A stretch of 42,249 nucleotides of DNA. Source: UMGS1975 sp959600905 (lineage in GTDB: Bacteria > Bacillota > Clostridia > Christensenellales > QAND01). The stretch is from NCBI GenBank assembly GCA_959600905.1, contig CAUGNO010000014.1:1-42249 (forward strand). The letters are read 5' to 3'. Below are positions 16,394 through 24,345 of this stretch, piece by piece. Position 1 is the stretch's first letter, and each line of letters opens with the position of its first letter. The notes beneath the pieces are model-generated. The model saw only the letters and a list, made by a program, of their open reading frames with translations, was not told the origin of the DNA and searched no databases. The translations under genes and the position numbers were made by a program.

Positions 16394-17780
16394 CCGGCTG
16401 CTTTTTCCATTTCTAAATGCCCCATACGGCGTAATTCCCGAATGATGAAGACCAGGGCGAGGATGGCAGCTGCTAAGTCTGCGATGGGCCCGGCGTACAT
16501 AACGCCGTCGATACCAAAAAACATGGGAAATAGTACGATCAAAGGCAAGAGAAAGATGATCTGCCTGGTTAGAGACATCAAAATGCCCATTTTGGCTTTA
16601 CCAATGGCTGTAAAAAGTTGCTGGTCAAGGGTTGAAGGCCGTTGATAAAGGTCATGAGCATATAGATGCGGAAATATCGCTCGGCAAACTGGAAATATGC
16701 TTCGCTGCCCGATCCAAAGATGCTGACAATAGGACGGGGAAAGAGTTGAAAACACAAAAATGCAACAATGGAAATCACCATGATGATACGCGCTGCCGTC
16801 AAATAGGTTTTTTTCACACGCGCGTAATTTTGCGCGCCGTAATTGAAGCTGAAGATAGGCTGGCAGCCTTGGCAGATGCCCACAATAAATGCCATAAGCA
16901 AGATGTTGATCTTGGAGATAACGCCTACACAGGCAAGCGGGATATCGCTGCCATAAAGGGAAAGCGCGCCATAATAGGTCAATGTGTTGTTCAGGGTAAT
17001 CTGCACAGCCGTCATGGCCAGCTGATTGAAGCAGGGCGCAGCGCCTAAAGAGGCAATGGCCTTGAGATGGCAAAGGCGAGGGCGCAACCGAGAGCGCGTC
17101 AATGGAGTTGAACGAAAATGAAACAGATAATACAGCGCCATACCGGCAGAAAGCACCTGTCCGATTACAGTGGCCAGCGCACCGCCTGCGATGCCCATAT
17201 CAAATGTGAAGATAAAGAGAGGGTCGAGGATGGTATTGACAATTGCCCCAGTTAGCATACAGGCCATGGAATAGGTGGGGCTGCCGTCCGCGCGAATCAA
17301 ATGGCTGCATCCTGTGGAAAAGATGACAAACGGCAAACCAAAAGCTGTGATGCTTGTATAGGTGATGGCATAAGGCATAACCTGCTCTGTTGCACCAAAG
17401 ATAGCCATAAGCGGGTGCAAAAACAACAGCGTGATTCCGGCTAGGCCAATGCCGAAGATTCCCAAAAAAGAGATAGCGTTCCCGGCCATATAGCCGGCGC
17501 GTTCCTGATTGCCGCGCCCCATGGAAAGATTAAAGTTGGCCGCGCCGCCGATACCAAGCAGCAAAGCGAGGGAGGTGGCGATGGTAGAAAGCGGAAACGC
17601 CACATTGGTAGCAGCATTGCCCAGCATGCCGACACCTTGGCCGATAAAGATTTGGTCCACGATATTATAAAGCGCACTGACCAAAAAACTTACGATGGAT
17701 GGGATGCCGAATTTTGCAATTAACTTGGATACCTTTTCGACGGCTAAAGGATTTTCTTGAGGGGAAAGAGAAGAAGCCAT
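16390..17780 (-). pseudogene. MATE family multidrug exporter, interrupted by a one-base frameshift
   Basis: A full-length MATE protein of about 463 residues would be encoded if one T were added to the T5 run at 16612-16616 (minus strand). The first frame covers residues 1 to about 390 with the MatE repeats (SALYNIVDQIFIGQ, SHLIRADGSPTYSM, CQPIFSFNYGAQNY) and then ends as PKWAF. The other frame goes on with FTAIGKAKMGILMSLTRQ and the last helices to EMEKAAG. The start ATG has AGGGGG upstream. MATE exporters use Na+ or H+ gradients to expel cationic drugs. As read, the gene lacks its last two helices; error, slippage or decay are all possible. Confidence 0.82.
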
Positions 17781-17898
17781 AAAACAACCCCCTATATGAG
17801 AAAGGATACTTTTATTTTATTATGAAAAAGGGGAGCAAATGTCAATGCAAAAAATGCGCTTTGGCATGAAAAAAAGAACGAAATAATAGAACGAAGGG

Positions 17899-17927
17899 TT
17901 GACAAAGTGTGAAAAACATCATAATAT
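17899..17927 (+). promoter_or_regulatory. Promoter of the metal operon
   Basis: TTGACA (17899-17904), 17 bases, TAATAT (17922-17927). Confidence 0.75.
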
Positions 17928-17954
17928 ATGAATAGATGTTCAGATGAATAGATG
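17926..17954 (+). promoter_or_regulatory. Candidate ArsR-family operator
   Basis: ATATGAA-N6-TTCAGAT (17926-17945) is an imperfect inverted repeat over the transcription start, as usual for ArsR/SmtB operators. The 9-mer GAATAGATG occurs twice (17930-17938, 17946-17954) in the same place. Confidence 0.5.
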
Positions 17955-17969
17955 AAAGGATGAGAGGGC

Positions 17970-18332
17970 ATGGCGATAGAGCAAGAGGTAGAACGCTGCG
18001 AATATATGTATGTACATCAGGATGTAGTAAACAAAGTAAAGCAGGATATGCCGCAGGATGAAACACTGTACGATTTGGCGGAGCTGTTTAAGGTATTCGG
18101 GGACTCTACCCGTATAAAGATCCTATATGCCTTGTTTGAAGCAGAACTATGCGTATGCGATATCGCGCAGCTTTTAAGCGTATCCCAAACGGCAGTTTCA
18201 CATCAGCTGCGTGTACTTAAAAACAATAAGCTAGTGAAATTCAGAAAAGAGGGCAAAAACGTATTCTATTCCTTGGCGGATGACCATGTCAGACGCATTA
18301 TAGACCAAGGCATTGAGCACGTAGAGGAATAA
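17970..18332 (+). CDS. ArsR/SmtB family metal sensor, CadC-like
   Basis: 120 residues. A winged HTH (LAELFKVFGDSTRIKILYAL to FRKEGKNVFYSL) carries the metal motif ELCVCDIA in helix alpha-3. An N-terminal cysteine (VERCEYMY) and a C-terminal D-H-H-E set (DDHVRRIIDQGIEHVEE) resemble CadC-type alpha-3N and alpha-5 metal sites. It probably represses the operon until Cd, Pb or Zn binds. It is the first gene, behind its operator, followed by the HMA and ATPase genes. The exact metal cannot be told from sequence. Confidence 0.88.
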   Translation: MAIEQEVERCEYMYVHQDVVNKVKQDMPQDETLYDLAELFKVFGDSTRIKILYALFEAELCVCDIAQLLSVSQTAVSHQLRVLKNNKLVKFRKEGKNVFYSLADDHVRRIIDQGIEHVEE

Positions 18333-18378
18333 CCCTGGCAGCAAGCGGCCGCTAGAATAATTTTTAAGAGGTGCTGTT

Positions 18379-18597
18379 ATGAAAAAGAGCTTTCAATTGG
18401 TAGATTTGGACTGTGCAAACTGCGCACAGAAAATGGAGGATGCCATTAAAAGGATCGACGGTGTCCAAGATGCAAGCGTCAGTTTTTTGTTGCAGAAGAT
18501 GACCTTGACCGCAGAGGACGAGAGGTTCGACGAGATTGTCCGGCAGGCAGTCAAGGTGTGTAAACGGGTAGAGCCAGACTGCGAAATCAAACTCTGA
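18379..18597 (+). CDS. HMA domain metal-binding protein
   Basis: 72 residues, a single heavy-metal-associated domain with LDCANCAQKMEDAI carrying the CxxC pair. It ends with a CEIKL tail. It is normally the N-terminal domain of Zn/Cd ATPases; here it is a separate gene ahead of an ATPase that lacks one, so it likely passes metal to that ATPase or buffers it. AAGAGGTG lies before the ATG. Confidence 0.88.
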   Translation: MKKSFQLVDLDCANCAQKMEDAIKRIDGVQDASVSFLLQKMTLTAEDERFDEIVRQAVKVCKRVEPDCEIKL

Positions 18598-18603
18598 TCA
18601 GGC

Positions 18604-18629
18604 AGCCGGGGAACTTCCGCCCGGCTTTT
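18604..18629 (+). terminator. Weak terminator-like hairpin between HMA and ATPase genes
   Basis: AGCCGGG (18604-18610) and CCCGGCT (18620-18626) with TTTT behind. It may lower read-through so that the small HMA protein is made in excess over the ATPase. Confidence 0.4.
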
Positions 18630-18658
18630 CCCCCTTGAGAGATGCAGGAGAGAAAACC

Positions 18659-20509
18659 ATGACGAAAAAGCAAAAAAAGATGCTGGTACGCATTTTTATA
18701 AGCGCTGTATTGTTTTTAGCGGTCGTTTTGATGCCGCTAAACGGAATTGAAAGAATAGCAGCTTTCATAGTGCCCTATTTGGTCATAGGCTGGGATGTTT
18801 TGTGGAAAGCCATACGAAACATTGCCCATGGGCAGATTTTTGATGAAAACTTTCTAATGGCGCTGGCCACTGTGGGCGCCTTTGGCACAGGAGAATTTCC
18901 GGAAGCTGTGGCCGTGATGCTGTTTTACCAGGTTGGTGAATGGTTCCAGGGATACGCGGTGGGCCGCTCCCGCCAATCGATTGCCAAGTTGATGGATATA
19001 CGCCCAGATTATGCCAATATAGAGCAAAATGGTAAGCTTGTGGAGGTAGACCCGGAGGAGGTTTCCATTGGGCAGACCATTGTGATCAAAGCGGGAGAGC
19101 GTATCCCGTTGGACGGCATAGTGCTGGAAGGAAAGTCTACCGTGGATACCGCAGCGCTGACAGGGGAATCCTTACCTAGGGATGTGGCCCCGGGCGATGA
19201 TGTAATCAGCGGCTGTATCAACCAGAATGGATTGTTGCGCGTTAGGGTCACAAAGGAATTTGGCGAATCCACGGTAGCAAAGATTTTAGAGCTGGTGGAA
19301 AATGCCAGCGCCAAAAAGGCAAAAGCAGAAAACTTTATTACGAAATTTGCCCGCTATTACACGCCGTGCGTTGTCATTGGCGCTGTACTGTTGGCGTTGG
19401 TACCGCCGTTGATTGTGGGCGGATGGACGATGTGGATTCAGCGAGCTTTGATCTTCCTGGTCATTTCCTGCCCATGTGCTTTGGTAATTTCTGTGCCTTT
19501 GAGCTTTTTTGGAGGTATCGGAGGAGCCTCAAAGTGTGGTATCCTAGTAAAAGGTGGAAACTACCTGGAAGTGCTGGCAAAAACGCAGACTGTCGTGTTT
19601 GATAAAACGGGCACGCTGACAAAGGGCGTTTTCAATGTAACAGCCATCCATCCGGAGCAGTGTTCTGAAGCAGAGCTGTTGGAAATGGCGGCGTATGCGG
19701 AAAGCTATTCGGATCATCCGATTTCCCGTTCGCTTAAAGAAGCTTATGCCGAGGAAATAGACGCTTTACGCGTATCGCAGGTGGAGGAAATCTCTGGCCG
19801 CGGTGTACATGCGACTATTGACGGCAAGCGGGTCTGCGTAGGCAATGATAAGCTGATGGAGAATATCGGTGTTTCATGGCATCCCTGTCACAGGGTTGGC
19901 ACAACAGTGCATGTGGCCATAGACGGCGTGTATGCCGGGCATATCGTCATCTCTGACGAAATTAAGCAAGATGCGGCCAAGGCTATTCGGCAGCTAAAAG
20001 CAGAGGGTGTTGAAAAAACCGTCATGCTCACGGGTGATGCAAAAGCCGTAGGCGAAAGTGTGGCCAAGGAACTGGGCCTGGACGAGGTATACACGCAGCT
20101 GCTGCCTGCGGACAAAGTGGAGAAGGTCGAGCAGCTGTTGAATCATCGCCAAGGGAACGGAAAGCTGGCTTTTGTGGGGGATGGCATCAATGATGCGCCT
20201 GTGCTCAGCCGTGCGGATCTTGGTATTGCCATGGGCGCCATGGGTTCGGATGCTGCCATTGAGGCGGCAGATGTTGTACTGATGGACGACCAGCCCTCTA
20301 AAATTGCAACTGCCATACGCATTGCGAAAAAGACGTTGGGCATTGTAAAGCAAAATATTGTGTTTGCGCTGGCCATCAAGGGTTTGTTCCTGATCATGGG
20401 CGCCTTTGGGGTTGCAAATATGTGGGAAGCGGTATTTGCCGATGTAGGCGTGGCCATTATCGCGATCCTCAATGCAATGCGTGCACTCAAGGTAGAGACA
20501 TTGAAATAA
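18659..20509 (+). CDS. Zn/Cd/Pb-exporting P-type ATPase (P1B-2, CadA/ZntA-like)
   Basis: 616 residues from ATG 18659 (AGGAG 8 bases upstream). It starts directly with membrane helices and has no HMA domain. Motifs: TGES in the actuator domain, SCPCALV in the metal-binding helix (near 270), DKTGTLT with the phosphorylated aspartate (near 314), SDHPISRS (near 351) and GDGINDAP (near 506). The last helix contains DVGVAI, the conserved aspartate of the Zn/Cd/Pb group. It pumps divalent metal out across the membrane. Only 33 bases and no terminator separate it from sufC. Confidence 0.92.
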   Translation: MTKKQKKMLVRIFISAVLFLAVVLMPLNGIERIAAFIVPYLVIGWDVLWKAIRNIAHGQIFDENFLMALATVGAFGTGEFPEAVAVMLFYQVGEWFQGYAVGRSRQSIAKLMDIRPDYANIEQNGKLVEVDPEEVSIGQTIVIKAGERIPLDGIVLEGKSTVDTAALTGESLPRDVAPGDDVISGCINQNGLLRVRVTKEFGESTVAKILELVENASAKKAKAENFITKFARYYTPCVVIGAVLLALVPPLIVGGWTMWIQRALIFLVISCPCALVISVPLSFFGGIGGASKCGILVKGGNYLEVLAKTQTVVFDKTGTLTKGVFNVTAIHPEQCSEAELLEMAAYAESYSDHPISRSLKEAYAEEIDALRVSQVEEISGRGVHATIDGKRVCVGNDKLMENIGVSWHPCHRVGTTVHVAIDGVYAGHIVISDEIKQDAAKAIRQLKAEGVEKTVMLTGDAKAVGESVAKELGLDEVYTQLLPADKVEKVEQLLNHRQGNGKLAFVGDGINDAPVLSRADLGIAMGAMGSDAAIEAADVVLMDDQPSKIATAIRIAKKTLGIVKQNIVFALAIKGLFLIMGAFGVANMWEAVFADVGVAIIAILNAMRALKVETLK

Positions 20510-20542
20510 GGCGACACGCCGAAATAGAAGGAAGGGAGCGGT

Positions 20543-21271
20543 ATGCTCAGATTGGAGCATGTTGCCTGGGATTTGCCGGGCGGCAGCGCGATCATCAAAG
20601 ACATAAATTTACAATTGGAAGACCGGAAACTCATCGTGGTAACCGGCCCAAACGGAGGAGGGAAGACCACGCTGGCAAAACTGATTGCCGGTGTGGAAAC
20701 CTTGACCTCTGGCCGTATCGTGTTTGATGGGGAAGACATCACACAAATGGATGTAACCATGAGGGCGCAAAAGGGCATTGCGTATGCGTTTCAACAGCCT
20801 GTTCGCTTCAAAGGATTAACGGTACGCGATCTGCTGGAGCTTTCCGTAGGACATGCCTTAGACGAGGAAATGGTGTGTGATTTGTTGGGCAAGGTGGGGC
20901 TTTGCGCCAATGAATATGTCGATAGAGAGCTCAATGCAAGCCTTTCCGGAGGGGAAATCAAACGCATAGAGATTGCCTCTGTGCTGGCGCGCGATGCAAA
21001 GCTGTTTCTGTTTGATGAGCCGGAAGCGGGCATTGACCTATGGAGCTTTAGCAGACTGGTGGAAACTTTCCAGGATCTGCAAAAGCAGGGAAAGGGTACG
21101 CTCATTATCATTTCGCACCAAGAACGTATTTTGTCCATTGCAGATGAAATCGTGGTGATCGATGATGGGCGTGTGCGTGAGCATGGCCCGCGCGAGCAGA
21201 TTTTACCCAAGCTGTTTGGCGATGAAAAGGCGGATGTTTGCCCGCTTGGGAAGGAGGCCCGTGCGCTATGA
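20543..21271 (+). CDS. sufC: SufC-type Fe-S assembly ATPase (SMS-type SmsC)
   Basis: 242 residues, a soluble ABC ATPase. Walker A is GPNGGGKTTL, the Q-loop region reads FQQPVRFKGLTV, the signature is LSGGEIKR, and Walker B ends LFDEPEAGID with the SufC-typical EAGID. It powers Fe-S cluster building on the partner scaffold. Its stop overlaps the start of the next gene (ATGA). The gene follows the metal ATPase without a visible promoter. The two-gene sufC-sufB arrangement fits the minimal SUF-like (SMS) type found in many anaerobes. Confidence 0.9.
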   Translation: MLRLEHVAWDLPGGSAIIKDINLQLEDRKLIVVTGPNGGGKTTLAKLIAGVETLTSGRIVFDGEDITQMDVTMRAQKGIAYAFQQPVRFKGLTVRDLLELSVGHALDEEMVCDLLGKVGLCANEYVDRELNASLSGGEIKRIEIASVLARDAKLFLFDEPEAGIDLWSFSRLVETFQDLQKQGKGTLIIISHQERILSIADEIVVIDDGRVREHGPREQILPKLFGDEKADVCPLGKEARAL

Positions 21272-22182
21272 ACAAGATTACGGAAATGTTGCTGCGTTCA
21301 GTTTCAAATTACAAGGGTGAATTCCGAGGCGCATTTAACATCCGAGAGGATGGGCAATGCGCGGCCAGGCATTCCACAGATCATATCAGAATAGAATCCA
21401 AAAAGGATGCGCCGGGCCTGGAAATCTACATTGACGCCAATACAAAGGACGAAACGGTGTATATTCCTGCCTGTGTTACACACAGCGGTGTAGATGATTT
21501 GGTATACAACGACTTTTTTGTCGGAGAAAATGCGGATGTTACCATTGTGGCTGGCTGTGGCGTTCATACAGAGGGGGAAGAGGAGGCCCGGCATAACGGG
21601 ATTCATAGATTTTTCCTGGAAAAGGGTGCAAAGGTACTGTACCAAGAAAAGCACATTGGGACAGGGAATGGCGGACTGAGGCGCATCGACCCGGTAACGG
21701 ATGCAACGCTGGCTGAGGATGCGGTGTTGGAAATGGATACCGTTCAGATCCGCGGCGTGGATACCACCACAAGAAAAACCACAGCGACGCTGGCTGATAG
21801 GGCCAAGATCGTGGTGAGGGAACGCATTATGACAGATGGCGAAGAGACGGCAAAGACGGAATTCGAGGTATGGATGAAAGGAGAGGACTGCCGGGCAGAC
21901 GTAAGTTCGCGTTCTGTGGCGCGCGGAAAATCTCAGCAGGATTTTATCTCCATCATCCATGGGGAAAACCGCTGCAGTGGGCATTCGGAATGCGACGCGA
22001 TTTTGGCGGACCAGGCGATGGTCAACGCAACGCCGGCATTGTATGCTTCGCATGTGGATGCAGCACTGATTCATGAAGCGGCCATCGGGAAGATTGCAGG
22101 AGAACAGATCTTAAAACTTAAGACCCTGGGCCTGACGGATGAGCAGGCGGAAGAAAAGATTATCCAAGGATTCCTAAAATAA
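21268..22182 (+). CDS. sufB: SufB/SufD-type Fe-S scaffold protein (SMS-type SmsB)
   Basis: 304 residues from ATG 21268, overlapping the sufC stop. The central beta-helix part reads like SufB/SufD cores, ending with HVDAALIHEAAIGKIAGEQILKLKTLGLT, where the SufB-typical HEA and the C-terminal helix are visible. Cysteines are in IPACVTHSG, AGCGVHTEG and ENRCSGHSECDA. It is much shorter than classical SufB (about 470). It should be the scaffold that pairs with the ATPase. No cysteine desulfurase or SufU gene is adjacent. A terminator follows. Confidence 0.88.
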   Translation: MNKITEMLLRSVSNYKGEFRGAFNIREDGQCAARHSTDHIRIESKKDAPGLEIYIDANTKDETVYIPACVTHSGVDDLVYNDFFVGENADVTIVAGCGVHTEGEEEARHNGIHRFFLEKGAKVLYQEKHIGTGNGGLRRIDPVTDATLAEDAVLEMDTVQIRGVDTTTRKTTATLADRAKIVVRERIMTDGEETAKTEFEVWMKGEDCRADVSSRSVARGKSQQDFISIIHGENRCSGHSECDAILADQAMVNATPALYASHVDAALIHEAAIGKIAGEQILKLKTLGLTDEQAEEKIIQGFLK

Positions 22183-22211
22183 AAAGGGACGCCCCGGGCG
22201 TCCTTTTTTTA
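22181..22211 (+). terminator. Terminator of the metal/Fe-S operon
   Basis: GGACGCC and GGCGTCC form a stem followed by seven T, starting at the sufB stop codon. Confidence 0.85.
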
Positions 22212-22224
22212 TTGTATGAACAAC

Positions 22225-22669
22225 GTTTGACGAATGCAGGCCTAGAAAGCCAGCGAGTAAGTCGTCCTCGTTGGGAAGGGAAAGAGATCGGTCAAAATTA
22301 TCAATTTGCAGCTACAAGGCTTGGGTAGCCGGCCGCTTTTCCAACATTGATTTATATTACTTGCGCACTGAAACCGGTATTTTTCCTTGATAGATATAGT
22401 GGCGTTTCATCTGATTGCAGGGATTAAAAAACGCAGTGACTTGATGGGAGTAGTGGCTGCCACCAAACCCACAGGTAGTAAAATAAAAGATTCTTTTATT
22501 CCGATGTGCTAGGCATTGCCGTTGCATGGTTTGGTGGAAAGCCCCTTATTTCCGTCCAGGAGCCGACAAGTACAGGCTCACAAGACGTGATTTCAAATAT
22601 GGAACGAATGACATTGGCCAGCTGCGCTGTGTTGCCTGTTTGCTGTCGTAGATCAATACAGATAGGCAT
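22225..22669 (-). pseudogene. Decayed flavodoxin family gene
   Basis: No intact gene lies here, but the minus strand shows one protein in pieces. From ATG 22669 it reads MPICIDLRQQTGNTAQLANV, with the TGNT phosphate-binding motif, then EPVLVGSWTEIRGFPPN, and stops at 22496. One frame over it goes on with KRIFYFTTCGFGGSHYSHQ and YQGKIPVSVRK, then past in-frame stops with YKSMLEKRPATQAL and IDNFDRSLSLPNEDDL. These stretches occur in the same order in short-chain flavodoxin family proteins of Clostridia. A frameshift, two or more stops and an internal shortening mean it is not functional. Confidence 0.65.
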
Positions 22670-22865
22670 CCTTTTACATTGTGTATAACACGGGATATCT
22701 CCAGTGAAAGGGACGTAGTGTATCTTTTTACAAACAAAGGATACGGAGGTTACAGATATTTATGAGATTTGTTCTGCTGTCCGGCTCTGAAAATAAAGAA
22801 AAGCCCATCAAACCCACATGGCTACTGGACTTTTTGTGAAAGAGGAGCGGCAGAGGCGTGAGTGC

Positions 22866-22915
22866 GCTCCGATTTTTATTATAAAAATCGGAGCAAGCGA
22901 TACAAAGCTTGCTCC
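22866..22915 (-). terminator. Terminator after tRNA-Ser with an overlapping second palindrome
   Basis: Read leftward, GGAGCAAGC (22915-22907) pairs with GCTTGCTCC (22898-22890), then GATTTTTAT follows. The second arm is also part of a larger palindrome (22866-22894, GCTCCGATTTTTA with its complement), so two hairpins compete. Confidence 0.7.
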
Positions 22916-22919
22916 GACG

Positions 22920-23010
22920 TGGCGGAGAAGGTGGGATTCGAACCCACGTGCCGGGAACCCGGCAAACGCATTTCGAGTGCGCCCCGTTATGACCACTTCG
23001 ATACTTCTCC
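22920..23010 (-). tRNA. tRNA-Ser (anticodon CGA)
   Basis: Read on the minus strand it starts GGAGAAG and closes with CTTCTCC, G and an encoded CCA. The anticodon stem GCGCA/TGCGT holds the loop CTCGAAA (anticodon CGA). A long variable arm (GCCGGG...CCCGGC) and the GTTCGAATCC T-loop are typical of serine tRNA. It has its own promoter and terminator. Confidence 0.95.
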
Positions 23011-23028
23011 TCAATAAAATCGGTATTT

Positions 23029-23057
23029 AGTATAGCATACGAATGAGGTACTGGCAA
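23029..23057 (-). promoter_or_regulatory. Promoter of tRNA-Ser
   Basis: Minus strand TTGCCA (23057-23052), 17 bases, TATACT (23034-23029), about 19 bases before the tRNA. Confidence 0.65.
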
Positions 23058-23135
23058 GGGAATGTTCGGGGAGAAAAGGAGAGCACCGATTCTAAAGAAA
23101 AAAGGACAAATGATGTATGCAACGGGCCAAAGGTA

Positions 23136-23211
23136 TTGACAAAAAAATTCTCTGCGGTATGCTCTAATAATGAAGAGATTACCCGGCCCGTTTACAGACC
23201 GAGTAATTTTT
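23136..23211 (+). ncRNA. Candidate very short transcript (promoter directly followed by terminator)
   Basis: TTGACA (23136-23141), 16 bases, TATGCT (23158-23163), then after about 15 bases a stem ATTACCCGGCC/GACCGAGTAAT (23178-23207, two G-U pairs) with TTTTT. The product would be about 40 nt and lie antisense to the amidohydrolase 3' end. The hairpin may instead just end the leftward amidohydrolase message. Confidence 0.25.
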
Positions 23212-23986
23212 CTGCGTTACCGCCTAAGACCTTGGCCTCTTCTTCGGCACTAAGGCCGAGGGAATGGATGAAAAACAGCTCTTCTTTTGGACCGCTCCAG
23301 GGCATGTCGCTGCCATACAACACGTGTGCAGGCCCGTGAGCGCGTACAATTTCTATAGCGCTTGGATGGCGCATGCGCCCGTAGCAATGCGCTGTATCCA
23401 AATAGACATTTGGGCGCCCAACCAGATAGCACAGCACACTTTCTGGATCCAGTCCGCCGCCAAGGTGTGCGGCGACAACTGGCGTTGAAAAGGCAGGCAG
23501 TATGTGGCTCATGCGCTCGGGCGTATTTTCAAAGGCGCCGTCGGCTCCTAGATCCAACCCAGTGTGAAATACGGTAATAAGGCCAAGACGGCTGATTTTT
23601 TCATAGACGGGGATACAGCGGGGATCATCCACTAGAAAGTGCTGGTAATCGGGATGCAGCTTTACGCCTTTGAGATCGAGTGCTTTGATACGATCCAGTT
23701 CGTCCAATGCGTCTTCGGCCAGAGGATGCACAGAGCCAAAGCCAATGGCATAGGGCGTCTGTGCTTGGATGGAGGCGGCAAAATCATTGACGACCTTGTG
23801 TTGAGTAGGCTTGGTAGCAATGTTGCATACGACGGATAACTCGACGCCGTTTTGCCGTTGTATATCTACCAGACCTTGTACGGTGCCATTGCCATGGGGC
23901 ATCAGGCCGCTGTTGGCCGTAAGACTTGCCAAGGCCTTTTCGACGATTTTTTCGTTGAATGCATGAGTATGAAAATCGATTATCAT
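23192..23986 (-). CDS. Amidohydrolase (amidohydro-rel 2, ACMSD-like TIM barrel)
   Basis: 264 residues. The metal motif HTHA is near the start (MIIDFHTHAF), followed by GVKLHPDYQ, HTGLDLGAD, AAHLGGGL and a late YGSDMPW with the catalytic aspartate, in the order seen in amidohydrolase 2 proteins. These are metal-dependent hydrolases or decarboxylases of many small acids. The ATG at 23986 has AAGGAAG upstream and a good promoter. Single gene; the substrate is not indicated by its neighbours. Confidence 0.85.
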   Translation of the reverse strand: MIIDFHTHAFNEKIVEKALASLTANSGLMPHGNGTVQGLVDIQRQNGVELSVVCNIATKPTQHKVVNDFAASIQAQTPYAIGFGSVHPLAEDALDELDRIKALDLKGVKLHPDYQHFLVDDPRCIPVYEKISRLGLITVFHTGLDLGADGAFENTPERMSHILPAFSTPVVAAHLGGGLDPESVLCYLVGRPNVYLDTAHCYGRMRHPSAIEIVRAHGPAHVLYGSDMPWSGPKEELFFIHSLGLSAEEEAKVLGGNAEKLLGL

Positions 23987-24023
23987 AAAGGATTCTTCCT
24001 TTCTGGTAACTTGGTTAGATTAA

Positions 24024-24052
24024 AGTGTACCGCTGTTGGGTAGAAATTGCAA
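24024..24052 (-). promoter_or_regulatory. Promoter of the amidohydrolase gene
   Basis: Minus strand TTGCAA (24052-24047), 17 bases, TACACT (24029-24024). Confidence 0.6.
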
Positions 24053-24117
24053 TGCCCGGCGGTAGGCGGAGAATATTACGATTTGGTCCATTACGATAAA
24101 GATGATGAGGTGCAAAC

Positions 24118-24294
24118 ATGACAACGTATTATACCCCGGAAGAGGTAGCGGACATTCTAAAGGTACGTAAGCATACGGTGTGGAATTGGCTGCGGGAAGG
24201 TACGCTGAAAGGAACAAAAATCAACGGGAAGATCTGGCGCATTACGGATAAAGATCTAGAAGCGTTTATCAATAAAGAGGAGAGCGAAGTGTAA
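24118..24294 (+). CDS. Small MerR/excisionase-type HTH DNA-binding protein
   Basis: 58 residues: MTTYYTPEEVADILKVRKHT, then VWNWLREGTLKGTKINGKIW and an acidic end. It is the HTH-17 type (helix-turn-helix, first helix TPEEVADIL, recognition helix around VWNWLREG). GAGG lies 8 bases before the ATG. The upstream ATTACGAT is repeated (24076-24083 and 24090-24097) and might be its own operator. It stands alone before a terminator, not in a mobile element, and its target is unknown. Confidence 0.8.
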   Translation: MTTYYTPEEVADILKVRKHTVWNWLREGTLKGTKINGKIWRITDKDLEAFINKEESEV

Positions 24295-24304
24295 ACAAAC
24301 AATC

Positions 24305-24331
24305 AAAAAAGGCACTGCCAAGTGCCTTTTC
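24305..24331 (+). terminator. Terminator between the small HTH gene and the thioesterase gene
   Basis: AAAAGGCACT and AGTGCCTTTT form a stem with a 4-base loop; the thioesterase RBS lies only a few bases behind, so the stem may also act on that gene. Confidence 0.7.
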
Positions 24332-24345
24332 TTGTAAAGGAGAAA

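Noticed and set aside
22728..23057. Open frame across tRNA-Ser and its flanks
   Set aside because: It translates the tRNA gene itself; typical false ORF.
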